This document shows positions 10,600-23,940 of a stretch of 64,000 bases of DNA, one piece after another. Positions within the stretch are counted from its first letter, which is position 1; each line of letters begins with the position of its first letter. The notes under the pieces are model-generated. The model saw nothing but the letters and a program-made list of their open reading frames with translations, had not been told where the DNA came from and searched no databases. The stretch is from Flaccisagitta enflata (taxonomy: Eukaryota > Chaetognatha > Sagittoidea > Aphragmophora): positions 84,072,001-84,136,000 of the forward strand of contig OZ231127.1 of the NCBI GenBank assembly GCA_965153355.1, in the 5' to 3' direction. The position numbers and the translations under genes are program-made.

Positions 10600-12718
10600 T
10601 ATCATAAGCATACATTGATACCCTTGGTTTTATCGACTCGGTTATATAAACGAATCCTGAATGTTCTTTTATACTACTTTCTGATTTGAATTGTAATATA
10701 TATGATCATAGTCATTCTTTTACACCCCATGTACGTGAATTAATGCGAAAACGAAATTTGATTTCTACATACGACTCAATGCCTAATTTTGATCTCACTA
10801 GTTCATGGACTCGAAAAGGGAGAGATTATAATGGTGTGGAAAACCATACACTAATTGATTACATTCTAGTGAGTAAATCTCTTATTCCCTACGTTCAAAA
10901 TGTACGAATATCTGATTATACTTGAAATCTATCTGATCATCTTCCTGTTGAAATTGATTTACGAATTATTTTATCTATTTATAATGGCAGTAAGCAATCT
11001 TTTCCCAGAACTGTCAATTGGAATAATGTCAAAGGTGAAATAAGGAAAAGTTACGTGAAGGTTATGGAACGAGAATTGGATTCTATATCAGTACCTTTTA
11101 TAGTTCATGGTATGACTACTTGCAACAATTGTGAACACTTACATCTTATAGAGAATTATTATCATAGACTCACTAATGCTATTTCGATAGCAGATGCTGT
11201 TTTACCCCGTAGCAACCCCTCAGCACAGAAATCATTTTGGAATGAAGATTTAAGTAGATTGAAAAGAGAATCTATTGATGCTTACAATTTGTGGGAGAAT
11301 GCCGGTAAACCAAATTCGGGCATACTTTTTGATTTAAAGAAAAATGCTCATTATTGGTACAAGATTTACTTACGTCGATGCCAGAAAGAACAACAGACTG
11401 AAAAAAGTGATTTGATGCATGAACATTTATTGGATACAAATTACAAACAATTTTGGAAATGTTGGAAGTCCATACATGGACACTTTAAAGATGAAGATGT
11501 AGCAAACTGTTTTGCCGACTCCTTTGAAACTGTTTACAAGTCGAATGATACCACTAGAGTGTTGGAGTTGGGATCAAAATTTAATGACCTTTACGTTAAT
11601 CACTGTAATGAGCATGACAATGATGATATAAGAGGTCACTTTATCACTTGGCCTGAGATGTTGGACATTGTATGTAAAATGAAGACCGGGAAGTCTGCTG
11701 CTGGTTTTATACGTTATGAACATATTCTTTATGGTTCCCCGAAACTCTTGTGTCATTTGCATATCTTATACAATGCTCTTATACAGCATGGGTATGTCCA
11801 CCACGAATTCTTAAATGGTGTAATATCCACCATTGTTAAAAACCCGGTAGGTGATGTATCTTCAAAGAGAAATGTACCTTTGTGCTTGCTTAATGCAATG
11901 ATGTACTGGTATCGCAATTTATCGAGCATTGTTAAATGGAACAGTGTATACAGTAGAAGCTTTGCAGTTGCCTCTGGTGTCCGCCAAGGTGGTGTTTTAA
12001 GTCCAAGACTATTTCTCCTGTATGTTGATGATTTAATCAATGCGTTGAAGAAGTTCTGAGTAGGTTGTCACATAATAGACATGTTTGTTGCAGCTTTAAT
12101 GTATGCAGATGACTTAGCATTACTGGCTCCTACACAATCATCACTACAGACTCTTTTAGATATTTGTTATGCTTACGGAGTTCAATGGTGTATTTCATAC
12201 AATCCGACTAAAACACATGTTATGGTTTTTGGCAAATGTGTAGAATATGCTCCATTGCTTCTTAATGATTCTCCAATAGCAGAAATAGATGAATGCAAAT
12301 ACCTTGGTGTCAATGTTTTAGCTCGGAAAGACTTTTCATGCTCTAATAGGAAACCTATTTCAAACTTTCACTGTAGTGCCAACAAGATTCTCAATGTTTT
12401 GTACGGACCTAGTGAGCTTGTTCAAATGCAGCTTCTTTACACTAACTGCGTCCACTAACTGACTGCGTCCACTAACTGATGATTCATTGTTGTGAGATCA
12501 AGAGATGTACTGATCGTGAGATGACACGAATGGAAATTGCATTGAATGATTGTATATGGAAGATTTTCCCTATTAATAGATGGGAAAGCACTCGTTATTT
12601 ACGACCGTCACTCGGTTACAAATCAATAACAGAAATCTATGCTGAACATCAACAATCTTTTCTTCGCAATTTACCACGGACCCGTAACCCCATTCTTATC
12701 GATTTGGCTGTGTTGTAA
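10600..12718 (+). mobile_element. Degenerate non-LTR retrotransposon (LINE), copy 1: endonuclease plus RT remnants
   Basis: The 5' part (from about 10600) shows endonuclease motifs: LLSDLNCN, LIDYILVSKSL and SDHLPVEIDL. The frame then runs to reverse transcriptase (GVRQGGVLSPRL, YADD at about 12105, YLGVN). It is broken by in-frame stops at 10923-10925 and 12057-12059 and by a frameshift near 12440-12480, where a 17-bp unit is duplicated (ctgcgtccactaactga). Compared with copy 2, the RT segment around the first catalytic Asp is missing at about 11870, so the element cannot be active. The endonuclease is also 5'-truncated. Confidence 0.85.
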
Positions 12719-12906
12719 CTTTTTTACCATTTACATTTTTGAGTCATTTTTTGCATTATGTCGATGAAATTTACTGATATTGATGTTTTACATCATTTAG
12801 ATTGATCTTGCTCCTATTTATCAACACTTAAGCAGTGCGTTTTCATCCCAGTTTGCTTAATTATGGCAGAGGTGTTATTGACGAGTGATCACTTACAATA
12901 CGGATA

Positions 12907-13515
12907 ACTATGGCAAAGAAAAAAAACAAACAACTTGTTTTTCTTATTTCGGCCAAACCAAAGGCTTAAACTATAGAAAATCTGTGACCGTTTGAAAGAT
13001 CTTCAAAAAATCTTCCAAATGCGACGATGCTGGTCTCAGTAGCTTTTTTCGTTTAGAAATGGCATCAGATTGAAGAAAAATATCACTGATTGAAAAAAGG
13101 CTGAAAAAAAGGTAAATTTCGTCTTTTTTTCCTACTATCAATTTTAATCTCAACGTTTTTATTAATAGTGCAACTCAGAATTGTCACAGCTACTTGATAT
13201 CCATGAGCAAATTAAAGAGCTTCAAATTTTCTTTAAAATGGCGCCAAAAACAAATTTTTAACTCAAAGCGTTTAGTTTTTTTGTTACAACAAACTAAAAA
13301 CATGAAGATCCTTTAATGGGTTTTTCCAATTCCTGACAACCTGTCTTCATCCCAATGCCTTTTCTAAACGGATAAAGCTAGGACATCCAGCAAGGTCTCA
13401 TTTGAAAGATCTTTCGCAGAGCTTCAAAATGGTCACCAATTTTGTTATGTTTTTCTCATTGCTTGGGTGTGAAATACTGAAAAACATGTTGTTTGGTTTT
13501 TTTCTTTGCCATAGT
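12907..13515. mobile_element. TA-flanked MITE, 609 bp, TIR ACTATGGCAAAG
   Basis: Terminal inverted repeats ACTATGGCAAAGAAAAAA and TTTTTTCTTTGCCATAGT, flanked by TA at 12905-12906 and 13516-13517. It lies within LINE copy 2 and shares its terminal sequence with the 603-bp element at 33271-33873. TA target duplication points to a Tc1/mariner-type source. No transposase frame is present. Confidence 0.85.
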
Positions 13516-13523
13516 TATAAGTA

Positions 13524-13649
13524 GGGATGTTGAAGCGAATGACCGCTTCCAATTTAGAGGATGGGATAGCTACTAGTATTTGAACTGTAAAATGGAAGCG
13601 GAAGCGGAAGCGGTGGAAGCGGCATAAGAATTGACCGCTTCCACATCCC
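13524..13649. mobile_element. Small TA-flanked MITE, 126 bp, TIR GGGATGTGGAAGCGG
   Basis: It begins GGGATGTTGAAGCG and ends CGCTTCCACATCCC, with TA on both sides (13522-13523, 13650-13651). A second copy in the other orientation is at 36268-36387. The interior holds ggaagcggaagcgg repeats and tagctactagta. Confidence 0.85.
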
Positions 13650-14736
13650 TAGATATAAGGCAAGGCATTCAACGGCACATGCACTTTATGTATTAAGATC
13701 ATGTATTGATTATTTTACGGAACATAATTCTAACAAATTTGTGGCATTCTTGGATTGTTCGAATGGATTCCACAAAGTTGATCATAGTGGCATTTTTATT
13801 GAGTTGTTACAGCGAAATGTACTTTTGTGCTTGCTTAATGTAATAATGTACTGGTATCGCAATTCATCGAGCATTGTTAAATGGAACAATATATACAGTA
13901 AAAGTTTTACAGTTGCTTTTGGTGTCCGCCAAGGTGGTGTTTTAAGTCCAAGACTATCTCTCCTGTATGTTGATGATTTGATTAATGCGTTGAGAAAGTT
14001 TGGAGTAGGTTGTCACATAACAGACATGTTTGTTACAGCTATAATGTATGCAGATGACTTAGCATTACTGGCTCCTACACGATCATCACTACAGACTTTT
14101 TTAGATTTTTGTTATGCTTACAGAATTCAATGGTGCATTTCATACAATCCGACTAAAACAAATGTTATGGTTTTTGGCAAATGTGTAGAATATGCTCCAT
14201 TGCTTCTTAATGATTCTCCAATAGCAGAAATAGATGAATGCAAATACCTTGGTGTCAATGTTTTAGCTGGGAAAGACTTTTCATTCTCTAATAGAAAACC
14301 TCTTTCAAACTTTCACTGTAGTGCCAACACAATTCTCAATGTATTGTACAGACCTAGTGAGCTTGTTCAAATGCAGCTTCTTTACACTAACTGCGTCCCA
14401 CTGATAACTTATTCCTGGGAGATCAAGAGAGCTACCGGTCGTGAGATGACAGGGATGGATGTTGCATTGAATGATTGTATACGGAAGATTTTCTCTATTA
14501 ATAGATGGGAAAGCACTCGTTATTTACAACAGTCACTCGGTTACAAATCAATAACGAAAATCTATGTTGAACGTCAACAATCTTTTCTTCGCAATTTACC
14601 ATGGACCTGTAACCCCATTCTTATCTATTTGGCTGTGTTGTAACTTTTTTTTTCTTTTTCTTTTTCTCTTGTGTGTAGTGTAGTCTGCGCTGTTGCATTT
14701 ACTTGCTAACAAATAAATGACATATATATCATATTT

Positions 14737-15513
14737 AGTTGCGTGCTACGCGACTCTACACCCCGCTTTGTTGGTCCTTCTGTCCGTCGGTCCGTCGGTC
14801 CGTCCGTCAGTCTGTCACACTACTTTTTTGGGGTTTTTGCCGTTTTTGGCCTCACTGCTCCTGCCCAAATGATCAACTGACCTCAAATACTATCTTGGCC
14901 ATAAAGATCCGGACAGCTTTAAACTGTCATAACTCGCTTAATTCTAATCGCAGTGAGATGATTTTATTTTCAAAATTCGCATCTTCAAAAAATCTATCAG
15001 ATGAGACCAAGCAGGTTCCTGTAACTTTATCCGTTTAGAAATGGGAGCCGAATGAAGAAAACATTTGCTTTTTGCAAGTGTGGTGGGCAATTTTTTGTTT
15101 TTTTATGGAAGATGGTGCACTGGCACATCGCGTTGAATGTATTGAAAAATTGATAAGTTAAGCTCACCTAGGGTTAGTCCAGATCAATCTGGATCTCAAA
15201 GATTTAAACGGAAAACTTGCAAAGACGCTAAAAAACAACTTTCAAAGCAGGGCTGAAATGAATTACATGATAGGTTTGAAACAATATCACTCCAGAGTAC
15301 CTCCAGTCTCTCTACAAGTCCATGCCAAAGCATACGCAGGTGGTGGTGGATGCCCAACATGATCATACTAAATTTTAGATGCATTTTGATATATTTGCTG
15401 CTCGTCTCTGGTCAACAAATTAACTTATACACCTACTGTCCAGATCTTTATGGCCAAGATAGTACAGTCCCTGCTCCCCGCACGCGACTAGGGTAGCCGT
15501 GTATCCAGCCTTA
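14737..15513 (+). mobile_element. Hairpin-ended element A interrupted by a 573-bp MITE
   Basis: The 5' hairpin agttgcgtgctacgcgact (14737-14755) is followed by ccccgctttgttggtcc and the family block ggcctcactgctcctgccc. The 3' part (cccgcacgcgactagggtagccgtgtatccagcctta) appears after the MITE at 14890-15462. Without the MITE the element is about 200 bp, like the intact copy at 53110. Confidence 0.8.
14890..15462. mobile_element. TA-flanked MITE, 573 bp, TIR CTATCTTGGCCATAAAGATC
   Basis: Inverted ends ctatcttggccataaagatc and gatctttatggccaagatag, with TA at 14888-14889 and 15463-15464. It is inserted in a hairpin-ended element. Non-coding. Confidence 0.9.
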
Positions 15514-16233
15514 TTTATAGAAAGACAAGGATTTTTTTATTTTGTTGACTTTTTAAGGTGACTTAAGCATCATAAATAAATGAAATCTAAAAAAAATCAT
15601 TTTCTGTTTAATGTGAATGTAGCAAGAGGACACTCCTAATTTTTGCTAAGAGGAGCAACCAACTGTGGTGTCAATGAAAATGAAAGCTGTCTGTTCTCCT
15701 GATCTTATGAACATTGCATAAAAAACTGGAGGCCTCCGGAGGGTAGTTGCAGGATAGCAATTTTTTTTTACATTACGACTTATCATTGTGACAAATACTT
15801 AACATTGGCAAAAAGTCTAATTATATTTTGAGACTTTTCGAGGCAGTTATCTTGAGCGGGAGTATGAATTTCTTTCAAGTAGGGCTACAATGATTCACTT
15901 TCAAGCTATGAATATGATCTTTTGAATCTATTTCTATTTCTTTGCATTTTCATATCTAGGTTCAAAAACTTTAACAAAACTGATCGTACACTTATCAAAA
16001 ATTGGCTAGAATAGAAAAATGTATTTTTTAGCATACCCCGAAACACTGCAGTCTAGCAGCTTGTAATTGAGGAAATTTTTGCTAGTTTAAATTGTCGGCA
16101 ATGAGAGTGACTGTAAAAAAGAGGGAACTTAGCAGAGAAAAGAGAAAAGAAACTTTTTTTGCGTTCGGCAATAGCCGCCTTTACTGGTACTAAACCTGCC
16201 TAAAGATTAGATTCAGAAAGCCAATGAAAAAAA
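15514..16233. other. No recognisable gene
   Basis: AT-rich spacer with no exon or repeat that can be supported. Confidence 0.45.
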
Positions 16234-16313
16234 CAAGGCCAAGTAGGCCAATAAGGTGCGACGGGTGGATCGTCGAACGAATGCGTTACAGACAGACCGA
16301 CCGACCGACCAAC
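16234..16313 (-). mobile_element. Hairpin-ended element C, 3' part (split copy)
   Basis: It reads caaggccaagtaggccaa, then taaggtgcgac, then the block gtggatcgtcgaacgaatgcg, then GACC repeats. This matches the 3' two-thirds of the intact 121-bp copy at 46189. The missing 5' hairpin part is at 21329-21382, on the far side of the hAT-like insertion. Confidence 0.75.
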
Positions 16314-16429
16314 CAGGGACGTAGGACAAGGGCATGCCGGGCATGCCATGGCATGCCCTGTTGTCGGGACACTAAAGTTGTCGGGACACACAATCTCCTC
16401 AAAAAAAAAAAGAGGGGAGAAGGAAGAGC

Positions 16430-18766
16430 ACAGTCCCTCAAATCCCACCCTGATGGGAAAAAAACACCTAACGGCCCTTTATCCCACTAAAGCCACCTAC
16501 ACAGTCCCTCAAATCCCACCCTGATGGGAAAAAAACACCTAACGGCCCTTTATCCCACTAAAGCCACCTACACAGTCCCTCAAATCCCACCCTGATGGGA
16601 AAAAAACACCTAACGGCCCTATATCCCACTAAAGCCACCTACACAGTCCCTCAAATCCCACCCTGATGGTAAAAAAACACCTAACGGCCCTTTATCCCAC
16701 TAAAGCCACCTACACAGTCCCTCAAATCCCACCCTGATGGGAAAAAAACACCTAACGGCCCTTTATCCCACTAAAGCCACCTACACAGTCCCTCAAATCC
16801 CACCCTGATGGGAAAAAAACACCTAACGGCCCTTTATCCCACTAAAGCCACCTACACAGTCCCTCAAATCCCACCCTGATGGGAAAAAAACACCTAACGG
16901 CCCTTTATCCCACTAAAGCCACCTACACAGTCCCTCAAATCCCACCCTGATGGGAAAAAAACACCTAACGGCCCTTTATCCCACTAAAGCCACCTACACA
17001 GTCCCTCAAATCCCACCCTGATGGGAAAAAAACACCTAACGGCCCTTTATCCCACTAAAGCCACCTACACAGTCCCTCAAATCCCACCCTGATGGGAAAA
17101 AAACACCTAACGGCCCTTTATCCCACTAAAGCCACCTACACAGTCCCTCAAATCCCACCCTGATGGGAAAAAAAAACACCTAACGGCCCTTTATCCCACT
17201 AAAGCCACCTACACAGTCCCTCAAATCCCACCCTGATGGGAAAAAAACACCTAACGGCCCTTTATCCCACTAAAGCCACCTACACAGTCCCTCAAATCCC
17301 ACCCTGATGGGAAAAAAACACCTAACGGCCCTTTATCCCACTAAAGCCACCTACACAGTCCCTCAAATCCCACCCTGATGGGAAAAAAACGGTGACCCTT
17401 TATCCCACTAAAGCCACCTACACAGTCCCTCAAATCCCACCCTGATGGGAAAAAAACACCTAACGGCCCTTTATCCCACTAAAGCCACCTACACAGTCCC
17501 TCAAATCCCACCCTGATGGGAAAAAAACACCTAACGGCCCTTTATCCCACTAAAGCCACCTACACAGTCCCTCAAATCCCACCCTGATGGGAAAAAAACA
17601 CCTAACGGCCCTTTATCCCACTAAAGCCACCTACACAGTCCCTCAAATCCCACCCTGATGGGAAAAAAACACCTAACGGCCCTTGATCACTAAAACCACC
17701 TACACAGTCCCTCAAATCCCACCCTGATGGGAAAAAACCACCTACCGCCCTTTATCCCACTAAAGCCACCTACACAGTCCCTCAAATCCCACCCTGATGG
17801 GAAAAAAACACCTAACGGCCCTTTATCCCACTAAAGCCACCTACACAGTCCCTCAAATCCCACCCTGATGGGAAAAAAACACCTAACGGCCCTTTATCCC
17901 ACTAAAGCCACCTACACAGTCCCTCAAATCCCACCCTGATGGGAAAAAAACACCTAACGGCCCTTTATCCCACTAAAGCCACCTACACAGTCCCTCAAAT
18001 CCCACCCTGATGGGAAAAAAACACCTAACGGCCCTTTATCCCACTAAAGCCACCTACACAGTCCCTCAAATCCCACCCTGATGGGAAAAAAACACCTAAC
18101 GGCCCTTTATCCCACTAAAGCCACCTACACAGTCCCTCAAATCCCACCCTGATGGGAAAAAAACACCTAACGGCCCTTTATCCCACTAAAGCCACCTACA
18201 CAGTCCCTCAAATCCCACCCTGATGGGAAAAAAACACCTAACGGCCCTTTATCCCACTAAAGCCACCTACACAGTCCCTCAAATCCCACCCTGATGGGAA
18301 AAAAACACCTAACGGCCCTTTATCCCACTAAAGCCACCTACACAGTCCCTCAAATCCCACCCTGATGGGAAAAAAACACCTAACGGCCCTTTATCCCACT
18401 AAAGCCACCTACACAGTCCCTCAAATCCCACCCTGATGGGAAAAAAACACCTAACGGCCCTTTATCCCACTAAAGCCACCTACACAGTCCCTCAAATCCC
18501 ACCCTGATGGGAAAAAAACACCTAACGGCCCTTTATCCCACTAAAGCCACCTACACAGTCCCTCAAATCCCACCCTGATGGGAAAAAAACACCTAACGGC
18601 CCTTTATCCCACTAAAGCCACCTACACAGTCCCTCAAATCCCACCCTGATGGGAAAAAAACACCTAACGGCCCTTTATCCCACTAAAGCCACCTACACAG
18701 TCCCTCAAATCCCACCCTGATGGGAAAAAAACACCTAACGGCCCTTTATCCCACTAAAGCCACCTA
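16430..18766 (+). repeat. 71-bp satellite array, about 33 copies
   Basis: The monomer contains acagtccctcaaatcccacc, ctgatgggaaaaaaacacct and aacggccctttatcccacta. Most units look identical. Variants are seen near 17390 (cggtgaccc), 17683 (ccttgatcactaaaacc) and 17735 (accacctaccgccc), plus a longer A-run near 17170. High homogeneity implies recent expansion or conversion. Spacer-like variation is absent, so this is not CRISPR. Confidence 0.97.
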
Positions 18767-18891
18767 TAGAGGAAGGAAGAAGAAAAAAGAAGAGGGGAAA
18801 AAAGAAAGAAGAGGAAAAAGGAAAAAAAAGGAAAAAGGAAAAAAGAAAAAAAGGAGAAAAAATGCAGACAAAGAGATAGAGAGAGAAAGTA

Positions 18892-18926
<35 letters not shown>

Positions 18927-18950
18927 GGCAGAGGAATCGAAGTTAAAAAG
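18767..18950 (+). repeat. Purine-rich tract with (GACA)n
   Basis: Irregular A/G sequence directly after the satellite, ending in a GACA array at about 18893-18926. Low-complexity frames across it are not genes. Confidence 0.85.
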
Positions 18951-19291
18951 TAGAAAGAAAAAGAAACATCTAAATAGATTGGAAGTGAAAAGAGAAAGAA
19001 AAGAAAAAAGGGAAAAAACAGGGAATTACAGACGCACCGACACTGACAGATAAATAGACTGGTGATTACGTTTTTATGGTGGCAAGTAATCACTGACGAT
19101 CCAAGTCTTACGAACTAGATACGATCTACTGCACGATCACAGTGATTCTTGTCTCCAATAGATACGAGAAGAGATAGCTATAAATCGATTATTAGATATA
19201 GCTAGGTATCGATTTCCGATACGATTTTACATTTTTTTTCATAGTTAATGCATTATTAATAAATGTTTACCATGTAACCATTTCTTAAATA

Positions 19292-19293
<2 letters not shown>
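18951..19293. other. No recognisable gene
   Basis: Spacer inside the hAT-like element. Nothing is supported beyond AT-rich sequence. Confidence 0.4.

Positions 19294-19384
<91 letters not shown>
19294..19384 (+). repeat. (TG)n microsatellite
   Basis: About 45 TG units, becoming impure (gcttgtgtgcttatgtgcg) to 19412. Confidence 0.95.
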
Positions 19385-19386
<2 letters not shown>

Positions 19387-19412
19387 TGTGTGCTTATGTG
19401 CGTGTGTGTGTG

Positions 19413-20908
<1,496 letters not shown>

Positions 20909-21328
20909 TGCAAGAAAAAAATCTTCTTTGTAACAAATTTTCGTCCATGGGTGTATAGTTGCACAAGTCTTGAATTCCCCCAGGGATTTTTATTGCCACT
21001 TAAAGTATATGTTTAACTGGTGAGGCAAAGGAGAGGGGATGTGTGTGGGGAAATTTGTAACTATATTACAAGACCTGCAATTTAATCATTCTTGAAATTG
21101 TCATAAAATATTTATTCATTGAAAAAATTCATGAAGCAATTAAAAGTTACTAAAAAAGTGTTTCTTTACTAAGCACAATTGATTAAGCAAACTAAAGTAT
21201 AGCAATAGTTACTGTTTTTTATAGTTTATGATCAAAAACCACAAGTTAGTTTCTGTTGGGACACTAAATTTGTCGGACACTAATTAAGGGGTGGCATGCC
21301 CTAAAAATCTAACCCTCCTACGTCCCTG

Positions 21329-21382
21329 TCCGACCAACCAACCAACGGACACAGCCAGTTATAGAGGTGCTTTGTCGCACCT
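21329..21382 (-). mobile_element. Hairpin-ended element C, 5' part (split copy)
   Basis: tccgaccaaccaaccaacgg, then ccagttatagag, then the hairpin AGGTGCGACAAAGCACCT on the reverse strand (21365-21382). It is the missing 5' end of the fragment at 16234-16313. Confidence 0.75.
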
Positions 21383-21597
21383 AAAAAGCATGAAGATGGG
21401 GAGTACGGTTATTAACGCCATGGTTTTGGAATTCATTCAATGGATTGTCTACTTTGGTTATCGTTTGGGTTTTTGTTAAAAACTCTACCACTCAATGACG
21501 TTTTTTATCTGATAGTCACCAGTGTCATTATCAAAGTACAAATATGCTCGATCGATGGATTAAGAAACACCCCCCCCCCCTCGAATCACATTTCTGT

Positions 21598-22302
21598 TAC
21601 ACTTTTTTTTTATAAGAGACCTGTTTATAAGAGACATGAGCCTGAGATTTGCCAGAATTTTAAGAATAAAACAAGGTCATTAGACCTAAGTCGCGTGCGT
21701 CGGCACTTTAAAAAAAAGTCAAGCAGACAGACAGACAAACAGTTGTTTTTTTTGAAAGATATTTGAAACAGCTATTTACTGCCCCAAGCTTCTTCTCCAC
21801 TACTTAGAGACGTTTAAAACGCGATCAAAAGCCTTTAAAACAACTTTGTGACGGACCGACCAACGGACGGACCGACGGACCGACGGACCAACGGACCGAC
21901 GGACCGAAAAGTGGCTTATAGAGTTGCGTAGCACGCGACTAAAAATGCCCAGGCTGAGATTTAGTTTTGGCCATTTTCAAAAGAACTTTTTTTTTAGTTT
22001 TTTCTAAAAAAAATGAATTTTATTCAAATTTTTCTCAAATATAGGTAGGTTTTTTATCTTAAAGAAAAACCTTGTTTTTTAGTTTATCTATGAAATCAGG
22101 CTTTGTATAAAAAAGACATGATCATGATCAAGTTTCAGATACAATTGTTATAAATAAGGTATTTTTATACAATTTAGATATTCATAAATATCAAAGAAAT
22201 TGAGAACACTTTAAGAGAATTTCAGGCTGACAACGGCCAAAAATTTAAGAACACCAAGGCTGATTTCAAAAAAGTTGTCTCTTATAAAAAAAAAAAAGTG
22301 TA
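21598..22302. mobile_element. TA-flanked element H with nested hairpin element
   Basis: The ends tacactttttttttataagagac and gtctcttataaa...agtgta are inverted and bounded by TA. Related copies of about 490 bp are at 35624-36110, 52400-52888 and 63463-63954. Subtracting the nested element leaves about 435 bp. The interior repeats the motif taagagac/taagaac in both orientations. Confidence 0.7.
21672..21940 (-). mobile_element. Hairpin-ended element A nested in element H
   Basis: The 3' hairpin stem AGGTC-ATTA-GACCT (21674-21687) is followed by the second arm agtcgcgtgcg. The 5' hairpin agttgcgtagcacgcgact is at 21922-21940. The 3' stem is unique among the copies yet fully paired. Confidence 0.75.
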
Positions 22303-22406
22303 TTACTACAAAAAAATGCCCCCCCAAAAGTTCCCTTCTTCTGCTGTGAAGAAACGAGGGAAAACAAAACAAAGGGAATCATTAATATGATATCAAAACG
22401 TTTTTT

Positions 22407-22664
22407 AGATGCGTCCACGCATCTCTATAAGAGGCTATGTCCGTCCGTCCGTTGGTCGGTTGGTTGGTCAGTCGGTTGGTCGGTCTATGGTGATCGAGTT
22501 GAGAATGATGAAAATGCATAGTATCTTGGAAATATCTCAGATTATTGCATCAGTCCACAAGGTTGATGCAATATTGCATCATTCCCCAAGGTTGATGCAA
22601 TATTGCATCATTCTTAACAAGCTAAGCCGCATGTGGACGCATCGTTGTACCCTCGGGGTACTTG
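22407..22664 (+). mobile_element. Hairpin-ended element, subfamily D, 258 bp
   Basis: The 5' hairpin is AGATGCGTCCACGCATCT (22407-22424). The second arm GGACGCATC (22635-22643) is the complement of the 5' arm. The 3' hairpin GTACCC-TCG-GGGTAC (22647-22661) precedes TTGTTT. The interior holds a short repeat, gttgatgcaatattgcatca. Confidence 0.8.
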
Positions 22665-22692
22665 TTTAAGAAAAATATGTTGTTGAAAAAAC

Positions 22693-22844
22693 AAGGCTGG
22701 ATACACGGCCACCAGTTGCGGATGGGTGGGCAGGGGCGGAAATGCGCATTTTCCCACTTTTCAACTCGAGTATGACTGTCCAGCGGACCGACGGACCGAC
22801 AGACAGATGGACAAAGCCTCTTATAGAATTGCGCGTTCGCAACT
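22693..22844 (-). mobile_element. Hairpin-ended element, subfamily B, 152 bp
   Basis: caaggctggatacacggccaccagttgcgg, then the block cccctgcccacc in reverse, GACC repeats and the hairpin attgcgcgttcgcaact. It sits tail to tail with the D copy, with only 28 bp between the two tails. Confidence 0.8.
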
Positions 22845-23269
22845 AAAAATTGTATAACGCTGTCTTGAGAGAAGAGAGTGTTTCGGTTCATACACCGTCG
22901 GTTTTTGAGCGCATGTTGTTTGCAGTTGAATTATTACTATTCCTGTATTATAGCATGTCTACTGTCTTTAATCCCCTCCTGCCATAAAATGTTTCTCTTC
23001 TAAATGTTTTATTCCTTCCGTAATTATGAAAAATCCTGTTTTGAAGTCAGCTTTATCTTTTACACGTGCACCTTTTAGCTGGTTAGACAAAAGAGTGCAG
23101 ACTCCAGAATAGGAATGCAATAGCGGCAAAATCCATACACTTCAGCTGAAACCTCGTGCAGTACACTCCCGTTATAACTTTAGAGGCAGAGTAATGTCAT
23201 AACAATGCAATCCCACTATACTGATGTTCAGTGGATATTCTATCGCTCAACTTCAAAACTAACATTTCT

Positions 23270-23604
23270 AGTCGCGTGCACGCGACTCTTCAATCAGCTC
23301 ACTCCTTTTGTCTGTCGGTTTGTTGGTAAGTCCCCATTCTACTTTTTAGTCGTGGACATGCTTCTACACCTTCCTGTATCAGTTGGTCGGTAGGTCCGTT
23401 GGTTGGACCGAAACATTTTTGATATTGTGAACGGTTTTCACATTGCTGTTCCTGCCCAACCGTCCGCGACTGGATTGCCGTGTATCCGGCCTTTTTATGT
23501 TTTCCGGCTTTTGACCTCACTGCTCCTGCCAAAATTCTCTAGTGACCTTAAGTACTGCCACTGCCCACCCGCACGCGACTGGGATAGCCGTTTGTCCGGC
23601 TTTG
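23270..23604 (+). mobile_element. Hairpin-ended element A (outer) with a second copy inserted
   Basis: The 5' palindrome AGTCGCGTGCACGCGACT is at 23270-23287, the family block cctcactgctcctgcc at about 23518, and the second arm cacgcgact plus the 3' hairpin GCCG-TTTGTC-CGGC end at 23604. An inner copy occupies about 23348-23493, inserted in a TTTTT tract. Confidence 0.7.
23348..23493 (+). mobile_element. Hairpin-ended element A, inner nested copy
   Basis: An eroded 5' hairpin (agtcgtggacatgcttct), a CGGTC tract, the block gctgttcctgcccaaccgtccgcgact and 3' hairpin gccgtgtatccggc, flanked by T-runs on both sides. Confidence 0.65.
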
Positions 23605-23940
23605 TTCCATGACCCGGGCCGAGGTGGACTTAACTCTTAGATCATTCAAAAAATTGCCTCCTCTACCAAAACATAGATTTAAGTTGTCAAGTAACCACTT
23701 TGCTTTTACTAACCCATTCTTGTCAAGCAAATTTACGACGTAATTTGGGCGGTTAGTTACGAAGTGGTTGAATGTCTGATCTATTCATCTGATCTGATTC
23801 ATTTGGTACCACTTGAGAAATGTTTTAGTCAATTAGAGGAAAATATTGAAAAAATACTTGGTCAAACTTTCAACTCACCCCTCCTTCGTTCACTTGCACA
23901 GTGGATACCATAAATAGATGTTCCTTAGATAGAGGTTTCT

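Larger units (their letters stand above)
12860..14720 (+). mobile_element. Degenerate LINE, copy 2, RT domain split by two MITEs
   Basis: Fragment 1 (about 12860-12904) reads MAEVLLTSDHLQYG. Fragment 2 (from about 13652) resumes YKARHSTAHALYVLR and continues through FLDCSNGFHKVDH, GVRQGGVLSPRL and YADD (about 14055) to a TAA at 14641. This is the usual LINE order of QYGYK..HST, motif A and YADD. The two pieces are separated by MITEs at 12907-13515 and 13524-13649. It is closely similar to copy 1, covers the RT portion deleted there, and is 5'-truncated. A candidate AATAAA lies at 14712-14717. Confidence 0.85.

Noticed and set aside
16430-18766. CRISPR-like regular repeat array
   Set aside because: The units abut with no unique spacers, the period is 71 bp, and the context is eukaryotic. 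It is a satellite array.
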